DNA of 64,000 nt from Ephemerocybe angulata (lineage: Eukaryota; Basidiomycota; Agaricomycetes; Agaricales; Psathyrellaceae), in the NCBI GenBank assembly GCA_013368325.1, contig JAACJK010000109.1:1240001-1304000 (forward strand). Direction: 5' to 3'. Both the position numbers and the translations under genes were made by a program. Of this stretch, positions 21,605 to 39,821 are shown piece after piece; position 1 is the first letter of the stretch; the number at the start of each line of letters is the position of its first letter. A model generated the notes under the pieces. It was not told the DNA's origin and searched no databases. It saw only the letters and a program-made list of their open reading frames with translations.

Positions 21605-24600
21605 ATGAACTACATCCGTGGCGCCGTAGTGAACGCAATCTCCGCACCTTACCAGTACTACAAGGACATCAACCCTTCTACGCTCACCGGAGCCATCGAT
21701 GTTATCGTTATACAGCGACCTGCCCCTGATGGCAACGGGACAGAGCTAGCCTGCAGTCCGTTCCATGTGCGTTTTGGGAAGTGGCAGGTACTGAGACCAG
21801 CGGAAAAGAAGGTGCGCGTTCTACACCATCCCTGACATTCTAGTATTTATATAGTGCATTCAGGTCAATGTATCGGTCAATGGAAGCCCCATTCCCTACA
21901 ACATGAAGATTGGGGATGCGGGGGAGGCCTTCTTTGTGTTCGAGACTGAAGACGACGTCCCCGAAGACCTAATCACGAGTCCTATTCTCCAAGCTACGAC
22001 CCCGACGACCGAGGCCGCAGGAGCAGAGGTATCAGGCGAGGACGCCAGGTTTGGTGCGGTTGAGGATGGCAAAGCGGGCCATGACGTAGGCGAGAAGTCG
22101 GAGGAGGCGCGGACAGAGGAAGAAGATCGGATCCCCAAGAAACACGAGGAGCCCTCAGAGGAACCTATAGAAGAACCGGAGTATCTAGACCTCGATGGTC
22201 GTCCGCAAGCCCATACAGGTCTGAACGGTGTAGGCAACCATGATACCCCCAAGCAAAGCCATCACGTACCCGCGTTCCTCAAGAGGTCGGCGTCAAGGTC
22301 AACGTTGAAATCCTCTTCATACCTCAATGAGCCAGAAAAGGACCGGGAAAATACTGGCGACCGAACGCCAGAGATGTATGCGCAGGACCGGGTCGTAGAC
22401 GAGGCATTGAGGGCGATCAAGCGAAATGGACGCACTCCAGCAGTTGATTATCACAAAGGTACGTTCTGCTAGGCCTCTCGGAGGATTGCGACGCTTATCC
22501 TTGGACTAGATGTTGCATTGGATATGGAAGGCTATCATTCTGGAAACCATGAACGCCAGGATTCAAGTCGAACTATCCGCTCCTCGGATATCGACGAACT
22601 TCAATTGCCTCCCAGCCATCTCGGTACGTTTACCCCACTGCACTTCTGTAAACTACATATATAACGCGTTTCGACCTCAGGTTATTCTGGAGGAGTCCAA
22701 TCATATCCTATAACTCCCACTGCCAATGAGCAGGAGTCTTCCAGCGCCCACGACAACTCGTCCATCCACTTCCCTCTCTTCCGAAACACCTCAGAGCCAC
22801 CGCCGGACGTTGACTCCGACTTCGCGCCCACTCTTAACCATCTCCACGATGCAGGCCACTCCACTAGTGAACTCGTCTCGCACTCACATCAGCAAACCGC
22901 ACCTCCGACACGCCTACAGGTTAAGCAACAGCACCAGCAAGAGTATATGTGGGAGTGGGGTAACTTCCCCCAGCCATCGCCAATGAAGACCACGTTTTCG
23001 AAGAGCGGCAGGATTGAGAGCCCAGTGTTCCACGCGAGCGGGTCAAATTCTGTGGATAGGTGGAAATCGAAGACGAGGACCGTGAAAGTGAGGAATGGAA
23101 GACTTGGTGGAATGAGACTGCCCGTGTTGCAGGATGGCGACGAGGAGGGCGAAGAAGCTGCCGTGAGTGAGGAGGAGGACAGCAGAGGCCGCAGCCGGCT
23201 GGACAAGAACAGCGGTCGGAGTTACAGTGTGCCTCCACAATCGCAGGCCGACAGTTCGCATAAATCGAAGAAAAGGAGAGATCGGAAACGGTGGAAAGAG
23301 TATGAGGACTTCGATGAGGAAGAGGAAGTCGAGATGTCGCGGGAGTCGAGGCTGTTTAAGGACGAAGGGGGTAGCTTGAGCGCAAGCAAGGGCGATCCGA
23401 CGAAGTTCATTCTCTCGATTGAAGGACAGAAAGTCGGGTTTCAGTTGAGTCTGGCGGGACTGGAGGAGCTTAATGCTGAGAGGTTCCAGCAGCTTCTTGT
23501 GGACTTTGACAGGTTTTTGGACGACGGGACTATCGTATCGCACCCTGACCTCGTCATTCGATGGGTGGGTGTTGACCAGTAAGCATACAGTCGCCATACA
23601 CCCAGGAGAACCATCTCTAACGAGCCCTGGCTCTAGGTACATCACACGAAAGGACTCGCAGCCCCTCCTGGACGCCCTTTCCCAATGGCGCGAAGCGGCC
23701 GTCCAGAAACGCAACGCAGGCCACGCCCTCCGCCCCGTCTCTCCTTCTACCGACGATTCAACCCCCGCCTCACCCACCTCCGATACATCTTCCTCATCTT
23801 CCGATAACCATCTCGATAAACCGAGTCTTACCCATATGCGCGCCAAGTCTGAGCCCCCAGAGCAGTTCCAGGAGGACTTGGAGAAGGCAGCTGCCCCTAG
23901 TGACAACCAGAAGACAACCTCGAGCTGGGTACCATGGTGGGGCCGTAGTCGGAGGAGGCAAGCTCAGGCTGCGGCTCCTGAGTCGAATGACCCAAGTGAT
24001 ACTCAAACACCTGAACAACCAGGCGAAGGTGCTGCTCCTACCCCCGTAGAACCTCCCGCTCCTTCACTTTCCACCGCGGATGCGGTCACAGAGGCGGTGG
24101 AGACTACCCTTGTGAACGAGGTGAAGGCTGAGAATGAGCCTCTCTCTGCCAGTCAGCAGCGACCAGCCAAGCAGACAAAGTATGCAAAGACGCTGCGTTT
24201 GACGTCTGACCAACTCGTGCGTACATTACAGTCTAACGGCTTGGAGACGATGTGCTAATGTCCCTGCAGAAAGCGCTGAACTTGCAGCCAGGCCCTAACA
24301 CCATCACATTCTCGCTCTCGGCAACCGGTGCTGTAGCCGCGACTGCTCGAATTTTCGTATGGGAGTCAACGGATCTCGTCGTAGTGTCTGACATCGATGG
24401 TACTATTACCAAGTACGCTTCACCGCTACTCCCGTCCCTTCCCCGCATTGACCAATTTGCAGATCTGATGGCCTTGGCCACGTCTTCGCCATGATCGGAC
24501 GCGACTGGACGCATCTCGGAGTCGCGAAGCTTTACACCGACATCACACGGAACGGTTACAAGATCATGTACCTCACCTCGCGCGCCATCGGCCAGGCAGA

Positions 24601-25669
24601 CGCTACGCGCGGTTACCTCAAGGGCATCAAGCAGAACAACTACCAGTTGCCCGAAGGCCCTGTTATCATGAGCCCCGACCGCTTGATGGCGTCGCTGCAC
24701 CGAGAGGTCGTCCTGCGCAAGCCGGAGGTGTTCAAGATGGCGTGCTTGAGGGATATCCAGAGGTTGTTCGGGGAGCAAAACAAGTATCAGTTCTATGCTG
24801 GGTTCGGAAATCGAATTACGGATGCGTTAAGCTACCGAACTGTGAATATTCCGAGTGCGAGGATCTTTACGATTGATTCGGCTGGAGAGGTTAAGATGGA
24901 GTTGTTAGAGTTGGCTGGGTATAAGAGCTCGTCAGTACCACACTTTCTCTCCTTTCACTTTTTGCCTTTCGCTGACAGATATGGCTGCAGGTACATCCAT
25001 ATGACTGATCTGGTAGACCAGATGTTCCCACCTATTCACAGAAAGTGGACTCCAGAGTACACGGATTTCAACTACTGGCGTGCACCCGTGCAAGAGTACC
25101 CGCTTCCGGATTTCTCACCTCCTTCACCTGCACTTAGCGCGCGCTCAGATACGTCTAACCAGAGCACCCTCGCCCGGCTTCGGAACTTCAGCCTCGTCGG
25201 GCCTCGTCAGTCGAGCATGCTTTCTGCCAACGGAGTTAACGGCGGGGAGAAGGATGATGGGGAAGGGGATGGCACCGATGGCTATAGAAGCAATCATCTG
25301 CGGCAGATGTCGTCGTTTGAGCGGTTGAGCTCGACGCTCGGGTTTATGACGACCGTCAATAATCTCAGGCGCAGCGCGAGCCCCGACTCAAACGCATCTG
25401 AATATGATAGCGAGGACGATGATGAGGCGACGTTGTCGGATGGGGCTGTTGGGCGTAGAAGAAGGAAGAGGGAGAGGAGGAGGAGTATGACGAGTATGCC
25501 GGGATCGTTGATGGATGAGGAGGATATGCATTTTAGTGATGATGAAGGTGAACCTGATGATTACGAGGAGGAAGATGGGGAGCATGAGGGCGAAGAGGGG
25601 GTAGAGGAGGAGGCGTTTGATGAAGACTTGCTTGCTGCAGGTGAGATGCAGAATGTACCGTTCCTTTAA
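21605..25669 (+). CDS. PAH1: lipin, Mg2+-dependent phosphatidate phosphatase (PAH1/Ned1)
   Basis: Eight exons, 21605-21811, 21864-22458, 22510-22623, 22681-23578, 23637-24216, 24270-24412, 24463-24930 and 24991-25669, give 1227 residues. The enzyme dephosphorylates phosphatidate to diacylglycerol, controlling triacylglycerol synthesis and nuclear membrane growth. The N-LIP domain opens the protein (MNYIRGAVVNAI, TGAIDVIVIQRP, FHVRFGKWQVLRP). The C-terminal HAD phosphatase has the DIDGT motif at about 839-843, then KSDGLGHVFAMIGRDWTHLG, YLTSRAIGQADATRGYL and GFGNRITDALSYR. The long middle and the last 200 residues are Ser/Glu-rich and acidic, likely phosphorylated and disordered. It is longer than yeast Pah1 (862 residues), mostly through the middle. 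Confidence 0.97.
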
Positions 25670-26462
25670 TTCGTGGACTTTAGACTGGGGAGAACTACTT
25701 ATACTATTTTGGAAACATGGATCTATAATCTGGCGATGTCCTGGCTATGAAAGTTATGGGCCCGGTTGACGCGGACGCTCCGCCACACGAAAATAGCTCA
25801 AGGACACATCAAGAGGTACCAAAGACCTTCTTTGGCAAAGCAAAACTGGTGATCGTCGATGTAAGCGCCGAGGCGCTTATGTTTGCGAGACTTTACCGCC
25901 GATCGCTGTTCTCTTTTCGGCTGTTAGCTTCGAGTTGCTCCTGCGCGAGCCCGCCGTTATTCTGCTCGAGCTCGCCTTTTGCTTTTCCAGGATATTTCTT
26001 CATTTCCATACACTACACGCCCGGCGAGATGTATATAACCCAATTTACAGCCAACTGAGGGCGATGCTGCGGCCACTGGACCCAGCGTCGGATGCCCATG
26101 CCCGCCGTCCGCCCGCCTGCCCGCCCGCCCAACTTGATACTACAGGAAAACACGCGTTTCTCGGTGCTCGAACGGTACGGAAACCCATTTTATCAGCAAA
26201 TAGGATTGAACTTGGGGCCTAGGAGATTATTGCCACAGGGGTGAGGGGGCGCCATGTCGCCCATGGAGGATTCCCACGGATGCTTACCCTGCCGCTCCTG
26301 AAATTCTAAAACTAGGAGTCATTGTGGCTATTTTAAAGGAAAGGTTGGGGTCTTGAGCTCCGGGAGTGTAGAGAATCAGCCTGATTGAAATGGCACGCAT
26401 GATGAACACATCGACCAGCGCGGGCAAGGTTGGCAAGGGTAACCTGGGCCGTCACCCGTTGG
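25670..26462. other. intergenic, no gene recognised
   Basis: This gap lies between lipin and the convergent orphan gene. It contains a short C/G-rich low-complexity run at 26101-26130 and unsupported short open frames. Confidence 0.5.
26101..26130. repeat. simple C/G-rich low-complexity tract
   Basis: An imperfect run of CCCG/CCTG units (30 bases, purely C, G and T with CCCGCC repeated). It is non-coding as far as I can tell. Confidence 0.7.
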
Positions 26463-27829
26463 CTACAATGCCCAACTCAGTAACAAGGGTACGCCTTCGC
26501 AGGGGATCGGGTTGGCGCACGTCATGATCCGTTGAGATTCACGAGCGTCGTTCCAGTCCCGCGTGTCCTCGGTGTGCACGCCGACCTCTCCACTGACGAT
26601 GTTTGAGAGGGGGGGTGGGAGTCCCGAGAAAGCGCTCGGCTGTCGCCCTCCAGCTGGAGGGAGGACGTAAGAGTGAAGATCGCGCGCGCGAAAGGGCACG
26701 GATACTGGTATTTGCCTCGACCGTCCTCCTTCGAACTGGTCGTAACCTTGGTCGAAAGTATAGATCAGAAGAAACGTCGTCGTCGGTTGAACTTCTGGTA
26801 AAACGGAGTGGACAAGGTTGAAAAGGAACACGCTGTTGTCACGTAGGGGGAGCTCCTGCTCCAGGCGGAAGGCTGATAGAAAAAGCGAGTCAGTGTTCTG
26901 AGCAGCAGATGTCGCCTGGAACGTCAGTAGAGCCAACATGTTGAGTGAACTGAGAGAGGCCTATAGGCTCACCTTGCATCCTGTTGGGCGCTACCCGAGC
27001 AAAAAAGGTATCAGGGAGTTTTGAAATAGCCACCCTGGTGTACCTAGGGCCCTCACTTTCAACCGGAACCATGAGGGAGTTTAACAGGCACCCGTCGAGA
27101 GTCTTCAACCTAAACGTACACATCTTCGAGAACATCCAGGGTGACGACAGAACGACTGTTCCTCCCTTGAACGGATTCCCGTCGATTCTCGCCGTTAAGA
27201 GACTAGGGGCGATAGCAGTCGTGTAAGTCGTCCCAGGTGCGCCAGGACGCGATATTGGGTCTGAGCAAAGCTGAACACGTTGTTCCCCCTCTTCATCGAC
27301 TCCCGTAACTGCAGCGTACTCGACGCGATGAACTTCGGAAGGGGAGTTGAATCGTCTCGTTTCTTTTCGTAAGAACTCCCCAACGCCGAGCCGCGCTGCC
27401 AGGTCGTAGTCGAGTGCTTCAGGTGTAGGTTGCCTAGTAGAAGGGCCTTCCCCTTTCCCCTTTCCCGCCGCTCGACGGTCCAACTGAATCAAGCGGCTAA
27501 CTCGGCTTCCGACAGTCCCTCGTGAGTCGAGTATGCCATGACGCAACTTGAGATAGATCCAGGCGAACGAATTTCGCATCTCCTCATGCTGAAGGGATCG
27601 TTCGGCCCATCTGTCCGGATTGCCGGCCTTCAGGGCATTCAGGGCGAGTGCGTACGCTTGCATACCTATTGGCGCGCTCTGAAAGAGCTCCTAGAAAGGG
27701 GATGGTCGCCATGACGCACTTTCTTTTGTAAGCCTGTTGCTGCAGAATAGGATTAACAGGTGCACGTTGAGGTGCGTGAAATAGACGCAACTTGTATGTC
27801 CGCTCAGATTCCTCAACGGTTCGACGCAT
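26463..27829 (-). CDS. uncharacterised protein (orphan)
   Basis: The proposed exons are 27758-27829, 26973-27690 and 26463-26872 (1200 bases, 399 residues). The large middle exon is well supported by length and composition. Its 3' intron (100 bases) was chosen because it alone keeps the frame, joining PNRMQ to AFRLEQELPL. I recognise no domain. The sequence is soluble-looking, with no signal peptide or transmembrane helix; it begins MRRTVEESERTYKLRLF, has a helical MQAYALALNALKAG region, a β-rich middle (TVVLSSPWMF, CTFRLKTLDG) and ends CANPIPCEGVPLLLSWAL. The first exon and its GTTAAT donor are weak, and coding may begin further upstream. Confidence 0.5.
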
Positions 27830-28641
27830 GTCAAAGAGCCAAGAGGGGTCGTTGGGGTTTCAATGTCGTCTAGGAAGAGGTGCCATCTGGTTGCACATGT
27901 TTGCGGCGGCCTATTAGATTGATCCGGGAAGAATCAGGTCTATAGACGAGACTATACTGTATTCTATCTCCGTGACGTGCAGACACATGTGATAGTCCCG
28001 CGCTAAGACAGCACACACATACCTCAACGTTCAACCCCGACACCTTCCTGCGCAGAGGACGTCCACCAGTGGAAGAGGTATGAGATCCTGCGCGAGAATA
28101 TGATCCAGTCTATCGGTTCTCGGCGACGCTCCAAGTCTCGAGTCGCAAGGCGCGCGAGATGCAGTCTTGCGGAGGGTTCAAAACCCTCAGGCCTCAGGGC
28201 CTAGGAGAGGGCTGGTTTTGGGCGGCGGCGCGGGGGTTTTTGGCCGCGCGAGGAGGTCATGTGTTCGACCGCAGGCGGCCATCCTCTGGAGCGCCCTGCG
28301 CGACTGCCTCCGAGGTGGGCGCTTGGCCTTTGGCGGGGCAAGTCCTGTATCACAGAAACAGGGATAGATATCTTACACAATCGAAGCGTGAAGGATACCG
28401 TATTGGTCGCCAAAACTACTCGCTAAATCCGGTAAGCATTCAAAGCGTCCTTCTTCAGACCTCAGCCCTCCCCTTACACCAGGCTACTGCTGGTGTCTGC
28501 ACGACCACCATAACTGCGATCGCCGCGAAAGACGACCTCGAGTCCCTACGAAAAGTGAGAAGGCTGGCCAGTGGCCGCTGTTTTAGTCACCAATTGCCAG
28601 GGACCAGAAACGAGCGCCAAAACGTTGGAAAAAAGAATAGA
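27830..28641. other. intergenic, no gene recognised
   Basis: This gap between the orphan gene and the tRNA has only short unsupported open frames. A T-arm-like hairpin near 28171-28187 has no matching acceptor stem. Confidence 0.5.
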
Positions 28642-28738
28642 AGCCCCCGCCCGGGTTCGAACCGGGAACCTCCAGATCACGTGATTGGCACATGCCATTC
28701 GTAGAAGTCTGACGTCATAACCATTAGACAACGAGGGC
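28642..28738 (-). tRNA. tRNA-Arg (anticodon TCT) with a 24-base intron
   Basis: The reverse strand folds as a full cloverleaf. The 7-bp acceptor stem is GCCCTCG with CGGGGGC, the D stem GTC/GAC, the anticodon stem TCAGA with TCTGG. The T arm CCCGG-TTCGAAC-CCGGG carries box B. The anticodon TCT lies at 28703-28705 (5'-CT-TCT-A). The intron at 28678-28701 sits between positions 37 and 38, the canonical site. The discriminator base is T (28642). Box A is present in the D arm. It lies 112 bases upstream of, and divergent from, the CorA transporter gene. Confidence 0.93.
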
Positions 28739-28850
28739 ACTGGTTCAAATGGCTGAGTAGGTGTGATCCGCTTGGGGCCCGTCAGAAATTGACGACAACT
28801 CAGCTCTCGCGCACAGGTTGACCGTTTGGCGCTTGCACCCGCCTGCAACA

Positions 28851-31517
28851 ATGGTTGGGCCTTCCCCTCCAGAGAACGGTATTCTTACCGCATCTCCAAT
28901 ATCCGTGCACAACCATTCTCCTGTTCGCCGACGCAGCTCGAATGACTCCGCGAGCCCAGAGGACCCGACACGACCGGCAAGACACTCCCCGACCCTCGTC
29001 CGTTCGTTTAACCCCAACGACCCCGATGTCAGGGAGCGCCAACGCACCATGGACGTCGACATGGCCATGCAGTTGTCGAGAGCGCGCAGGGAGACCAACG
29101 CCAGCTTGCCCTTTGAGACCCATCCACCGAGCAGTTTACACCATCAACTGCAGGAACGCAGCCGCTCTCCGGAACGAGACGCCTTTCCTGCGATGCTCGA
29201 CGAGGAGGACGAAATGCATTACGACCATGAAGGCGCCGGGAGATTGGACCTGAGTGGAATGGACATGACTCGCGGCGGCGACGGGGACACGGTCGTTCCT
29301 CGCCGCACCAGATCCGACCCTTCCCTGCACCATGCCCCAACACACCCGACGAGCCACACCCTCGACCCCACCGACCCGTCGTCCTCACACTATGGCCTTC
29401 CAACGTACCAGGCCAACACGTCGAGATCAAACTTTGACTTCAGTCGGATGGAGGACTTTGCGGCTGTTGAGAAAGCCCATCTGGGCATAGGCTCTCCCGT
29501 GGCTACGCGTTTTGCGCCGGACCGATTCCCCAGGAGACCAAGCCCGACTGGCTTTCCGTCAGCGGACCTAGGCGAGCAGCAGCCCCCTCTTGAGGGGCTC
29601 ATGCCTCGGTTCGGTGAAGCATCGTCGTCGGTTTCTCAGATACGCTTATCCAGCGAAGAGCCAATGAACCAGAACGCCTTGTCAGACGACAACGCCTCCG
29701 AGAACTTCCAGCGGCCACTCCGACATCGCAAGATTAGCCAGTCGAACTCTGCCCGTCCCAGACCCCCTAGGAAAGGCATTGGAGGAAAGATTTCCCTGTT
29801 CGAATCGGCACCGACAGACCCTGTTCCCCGCCTGCCCCCACTCATTTCCTCCAACCTCGCGACTTCCAGCGGCCTCAATCCCTACTCCGACTTTGTCATT
29901 ACTGCAACCGGGGGTGGGCAGCAACCGAATGGTATTCTGAACCCCACGACCCCAGGTCAGGGCCACGACCGACCATACCGGTTCTCCTTTTACTCGAACG
30001 CCCTGAGCGCCACCATCCATGCACGAAGTCTCAGTGAGCTCCCAGCCGAAGGCCAGTCGTTCGAGGACCTCTTCGCTGGGAACCAGCCTGCTGCTCCGCC
30101 ACCGCCATTCCAGTCGTCCGCTTCAAACGGTGCTGTTCATGATGGGCATTTAGGCACAACGCCTAAAGATAGACCGACGTCGAGCCTTGCTTTCTCACCC
30201 CCTCCACCACCGCCCCCTGGGTATCTGGGACATAAACCTACTCCCTCAGATGGTGCGAGTGTATATGCGAGCAGCAGTCGGAGGATGGGGCTCCAGGATA
30301 AACCAGGGGATTTAATGGGCCAGGCTCCCAACGAGTCCGATAATACTTGGTGGCTAGACGTGATGTGCCCAACGGATGAGGAAATGAAAATGCTGAGCAA
30401 GGTGTGTTTTGAGCTAGGTCCGTTTTATTTTTGGGTTGGGGCTGATAAGGGGGGCGCCAGGTGTTCAATATCCATCCGTTGACGACAGAAGATATTCTCA
30501 TGGAGGAAACGCGCGAAAAGATAGAGCTTTTCAGGAATTATTATCTTGTTTGTTTCCGCAGTTTCGACCAGGACCCCTACAGCCCTACACACCTCGAGCC
30601 GCTCAACATGTACATCATCGTCTTCCGTGAAGGCACCCTATCCGTGCGTCACTTATCCCTACCACACCCCTCTACTCCCAACTAATCTTGCACGGTGTGT
30701 AGTTCCACTTCCGCCCCACCCCGCATCCACAGAACGTCCGCCGGCGCATCAAGCAGCTCAAAGACTACATCTCCGTGACCTCGGACTGGATCTCCTACGC
30801 GCTTATTGACGATATCACCGATGCCTTCGGGCCGCTCATTCAAAGCATCGAGTATGAGGTCGATAGTATTGACGAGCTCGTGCTCATCCTCAAGGAGGCC
30901 GAGCAGAGCGACATGTTGCGCAGGATCGGGACGTGCAGGAAGAAGGTCATGGGCCTGCTGAGGCTGATGGGTAATAAGGCCGACGTCGTGAAGGGTCTCG
31001 CGAAGAGGTGTAATGAGAATTGGAGGGTGGCGCCTACATCTGACATCGTCAGTATCCATTTCCTTTCCTCTTCAGATGGCACATACTAACCAAATTTGTG
31101 TTCGAACACACAGGGCCTCTACCTCTCTGATATCCAAGACCATCTGATTACCATGACCCAGAATCTGAACCACTACGAGAAGATTCTCTCCCGCTCGCAC
31201 TCCAACTACCTCGCCCAGATTTCCATCGAGATGACGGACGCGAACAACCAGATCAACGACGTCCTTTCCAAGCTCACCGCGCTCGGAACAGTGCTCATCC
31301 CCATGAACTTGGTGACTGGCCTGTGGGGGATGAACGTGCATGTACCCGGGCAGGACATCGAGCAGGTGCGTTTGTTTGGTTCCTTTGGACTGCGGAGAAA
31401 GTGTTGCTGACGTTAGTATTTCAGGGTTATGTGTGGTTTGCGTCTATTATTGCGTGTCTGGCAGCGTTCGCGCTCATTGGAGGGTACTCAACTTACAAGT
31501 TTATGGTTCGGAGATGA
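28851..31517 (+). CDS. MNR2: CorA-family Mg2+ transporter (ALR/MNR2-type)
   Basis: Five exons, 28851-30401, 30461-30643, 30703-31047, 31114-31365 and 31425-31517, give 807 residues. The first 490 residues are Ser/Pro-rich and basic with RTRSDPS-type phosphosite-like motifs, as in yeast Alr1/Mnr2. The CorA fold follows: WWLDVMCPTDEEMKMLSKVF, HPLTTEDI, the helical YISYALIDDITDAF-like funnel, and near the C-terminus the pore helix with the invariant GMN (residues 765-767, GLWGMNVHVPG) between two transmembrane helices (TVLIPMNLVTGLW and FASIIACLAAFALIGG). It imports or releases Mg2+; Mnr2-like vacuolar or Alr-like plasma-membrane location cannot be told from sequence, so the symbol is tentative. 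Confidence 0.93.
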
Positions 31518-32086
31518 TCTGTTGCTGTCGGGACGGAGGACGATAGGTTCGATATATGCTTCATGTTAGATTTCCATCTTTCTCGTATCATAACGATATA
31601 TAGGTAGAGCAGGTACCAAGCAAGTACTATACTTGGGACGGCCACATACTCAGGGACTATGTTATTTATGCATCTCCTGTCTTAGAGTCATTTAGACGAC
31701 GTCGGAGAACTATGAGCGTGTTTGCAGATGTACTAACTACTATCTACGCGTACTGGGTACTTCAGACACTGACATTCTCCTTTTATCGACCGAGCCAAGA
31801 CGTTCTGTCTATGAACGTGATAGAGGCATTAGACGGCGTGTATTATCGTATCATAAAAGCAAAAACGTTGACACATATACTGGCGAGGCAAGGATGGTAG
31901 GTAGCACAAACGTCTTGGCATCGATCATGAGAGAACAGGAAAAACCAGAATACATAGAGAATGGGGAGACACGAGAAGACCCAAGGGAAACAAAGAACGG
32001 AGGGACGTTCATACAAACAGCAAAGCAAAAAAGAAAACAAAAAGTAACAGAGCTGAGACATGAGATACAATACTAACATCCATCAT
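31518..32086. other. intergenic between convergent genes
   Basis: These 569 A/T-rich bases between the stop codons of the CorA and KDM5 genes should hold both 3' UTRs. No gene was recognised. Confidence 0.6.
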
Positions 32087-38332
<6,246 letters not shown>

Positions 38333-39821
38333 TCTCTAGATCCCAGGGAATAAATTTACGAGAGGCGGGGACCTCGCGGTGGTAGAGTTCTGAGAGTCGA
38401 GGTGGAAGAGAGAGAGTTGCGGAGTTCGAAGTTGCCAGGTTATGTTAGTCGAGATGATTCTGTGTGGGTAAACTTCCTTTTTAGTGCAAGCGTGGCTCAG
38501 GCTTCTTCCCGTCACCCCCACGTCCAAACAAAGCACCCAGCAGCCACCCGTTCCTCCCTCCACTCTCCGACTCCAGAAAAATGGCTCCCTGGGCTACTCC
38601 ACAAGTCCTGAATAAATATCGGTCTCTTTCACTTCGTAAATGACTGTTTTCTGCTCAGGAGCTGGGCTTTCCGCATCTTTGGGAGCCCGATCTGGCCATC
38701 AAACCCATGTGGATCACAGGCCTTTACAACCACAAATGGACCCGTCCTGGAGGGGACACGGAGTAGAAATCCCAGACTTGGCCCACCCACAAGCTGGCGT
38801 GTGGTCCTTTTGCCCTATAATTGTGCTTGGTCCTTCACAATTGACCGCTCTGGTCGTAGTATGTATTGGAAGGGGGTGAGTCAACCCGTGTGCCGTAATA
38901 ATAGATCGCATGAGGTTGTTTCGGGGCATCCTACTAATGATCCCATGCTATGCATCCAAGCCAACAATGATAAATCATATCTCCAGTGAACCCCCTCTCT
39001 CCCTCAAGTACCTCTCTATCTCATGAAATAAGTGAATGGACCTCGCAAGATGCCCGGGAAAGCGGCGGGGGAACTTTAACGAGCTTGCATGGTGCCGATC
39101 GCTGCCGGATCTCGTTGAGCGCCAATTGTTCGTTTAAGGAGATGCAGGGCAGAGGCCACCATTCAACAATGCAGTTGAACATACCAGGCCAACGCCCATA
39201 CCATGAGGCCAATCCGCCTCAAGTGCCCCTCTTTTTTCCCTCGAATAGACACTTATCACCGCGAGACTAGCAGGCCCAGGAGGTCCTGGCAGAAACGGGA
39301 GAAATTGACAGGCGCGTGGGTTCCAGGAACTTGCAAACATGCGGCTGTGCATATGCGTAAATGTCCGACTGATGCCGCAAGCGCCGAGAGCCAAGAGTCC
39401 GTTGAAAACTGCGAAGTCAATCCTCGCTCAAAAAAATACCGCCAGTCTTGTGAGGCTGAGCTAGGTCTCCTTAGAAGGAGTCCTTGCCCTCGCAGCGGAG
39501 GATTTTGCTGAGGGTCCACCATTTCGCTGACCCAAAGAATAGATGCCTTGGTGATTGTCGTGAGGCCATCGGAACGTGAATCTGCTGACGTGCAGCTACA
39601 CCTCGATCAGATCTAGATCAAACTGTAAGCACTGACCCGAATCAAACTCTTCGCTTCACAGGACACGGAACACCGAGCCCAAGAAACATTGCAGAAAACC
39701 AAGTGAAGGTATTTGAATTATGCGCAGAAAGCCTGATACTATGAAGGGAATGGACGGCCAACGCTCAGATGCACCAGCGTGCTGGAACTATCGGGAGCCG
39801 ATTAAATTAAAGTTAACCAAA
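38333..39821. other. intergenic, no gene recognised
   Basis: A 1.5-kb gap lies upstream of KDM5 and downstream of the GPI inositol-deacylase gene, both on the minus strand. It contains only short open frames in several frames and no recognised repeat or RNA. Confidence 0.5.

Noticed and set aside
28171..28187. T-arm-like hairpin (GAGGG, TTCAAAA loop, CCCTC) suggesting a second tRNA
   Set aside because: No matching acceptor stem, D arm or anticodon arm could be found at the right spacing on that strand.
28159..28704. 181-codon + strand open frame overlapping the tRNA-Arg gene
   Set aside because: It runs through the tRNA cloverleaf on the other strand and has no recognisable domain.
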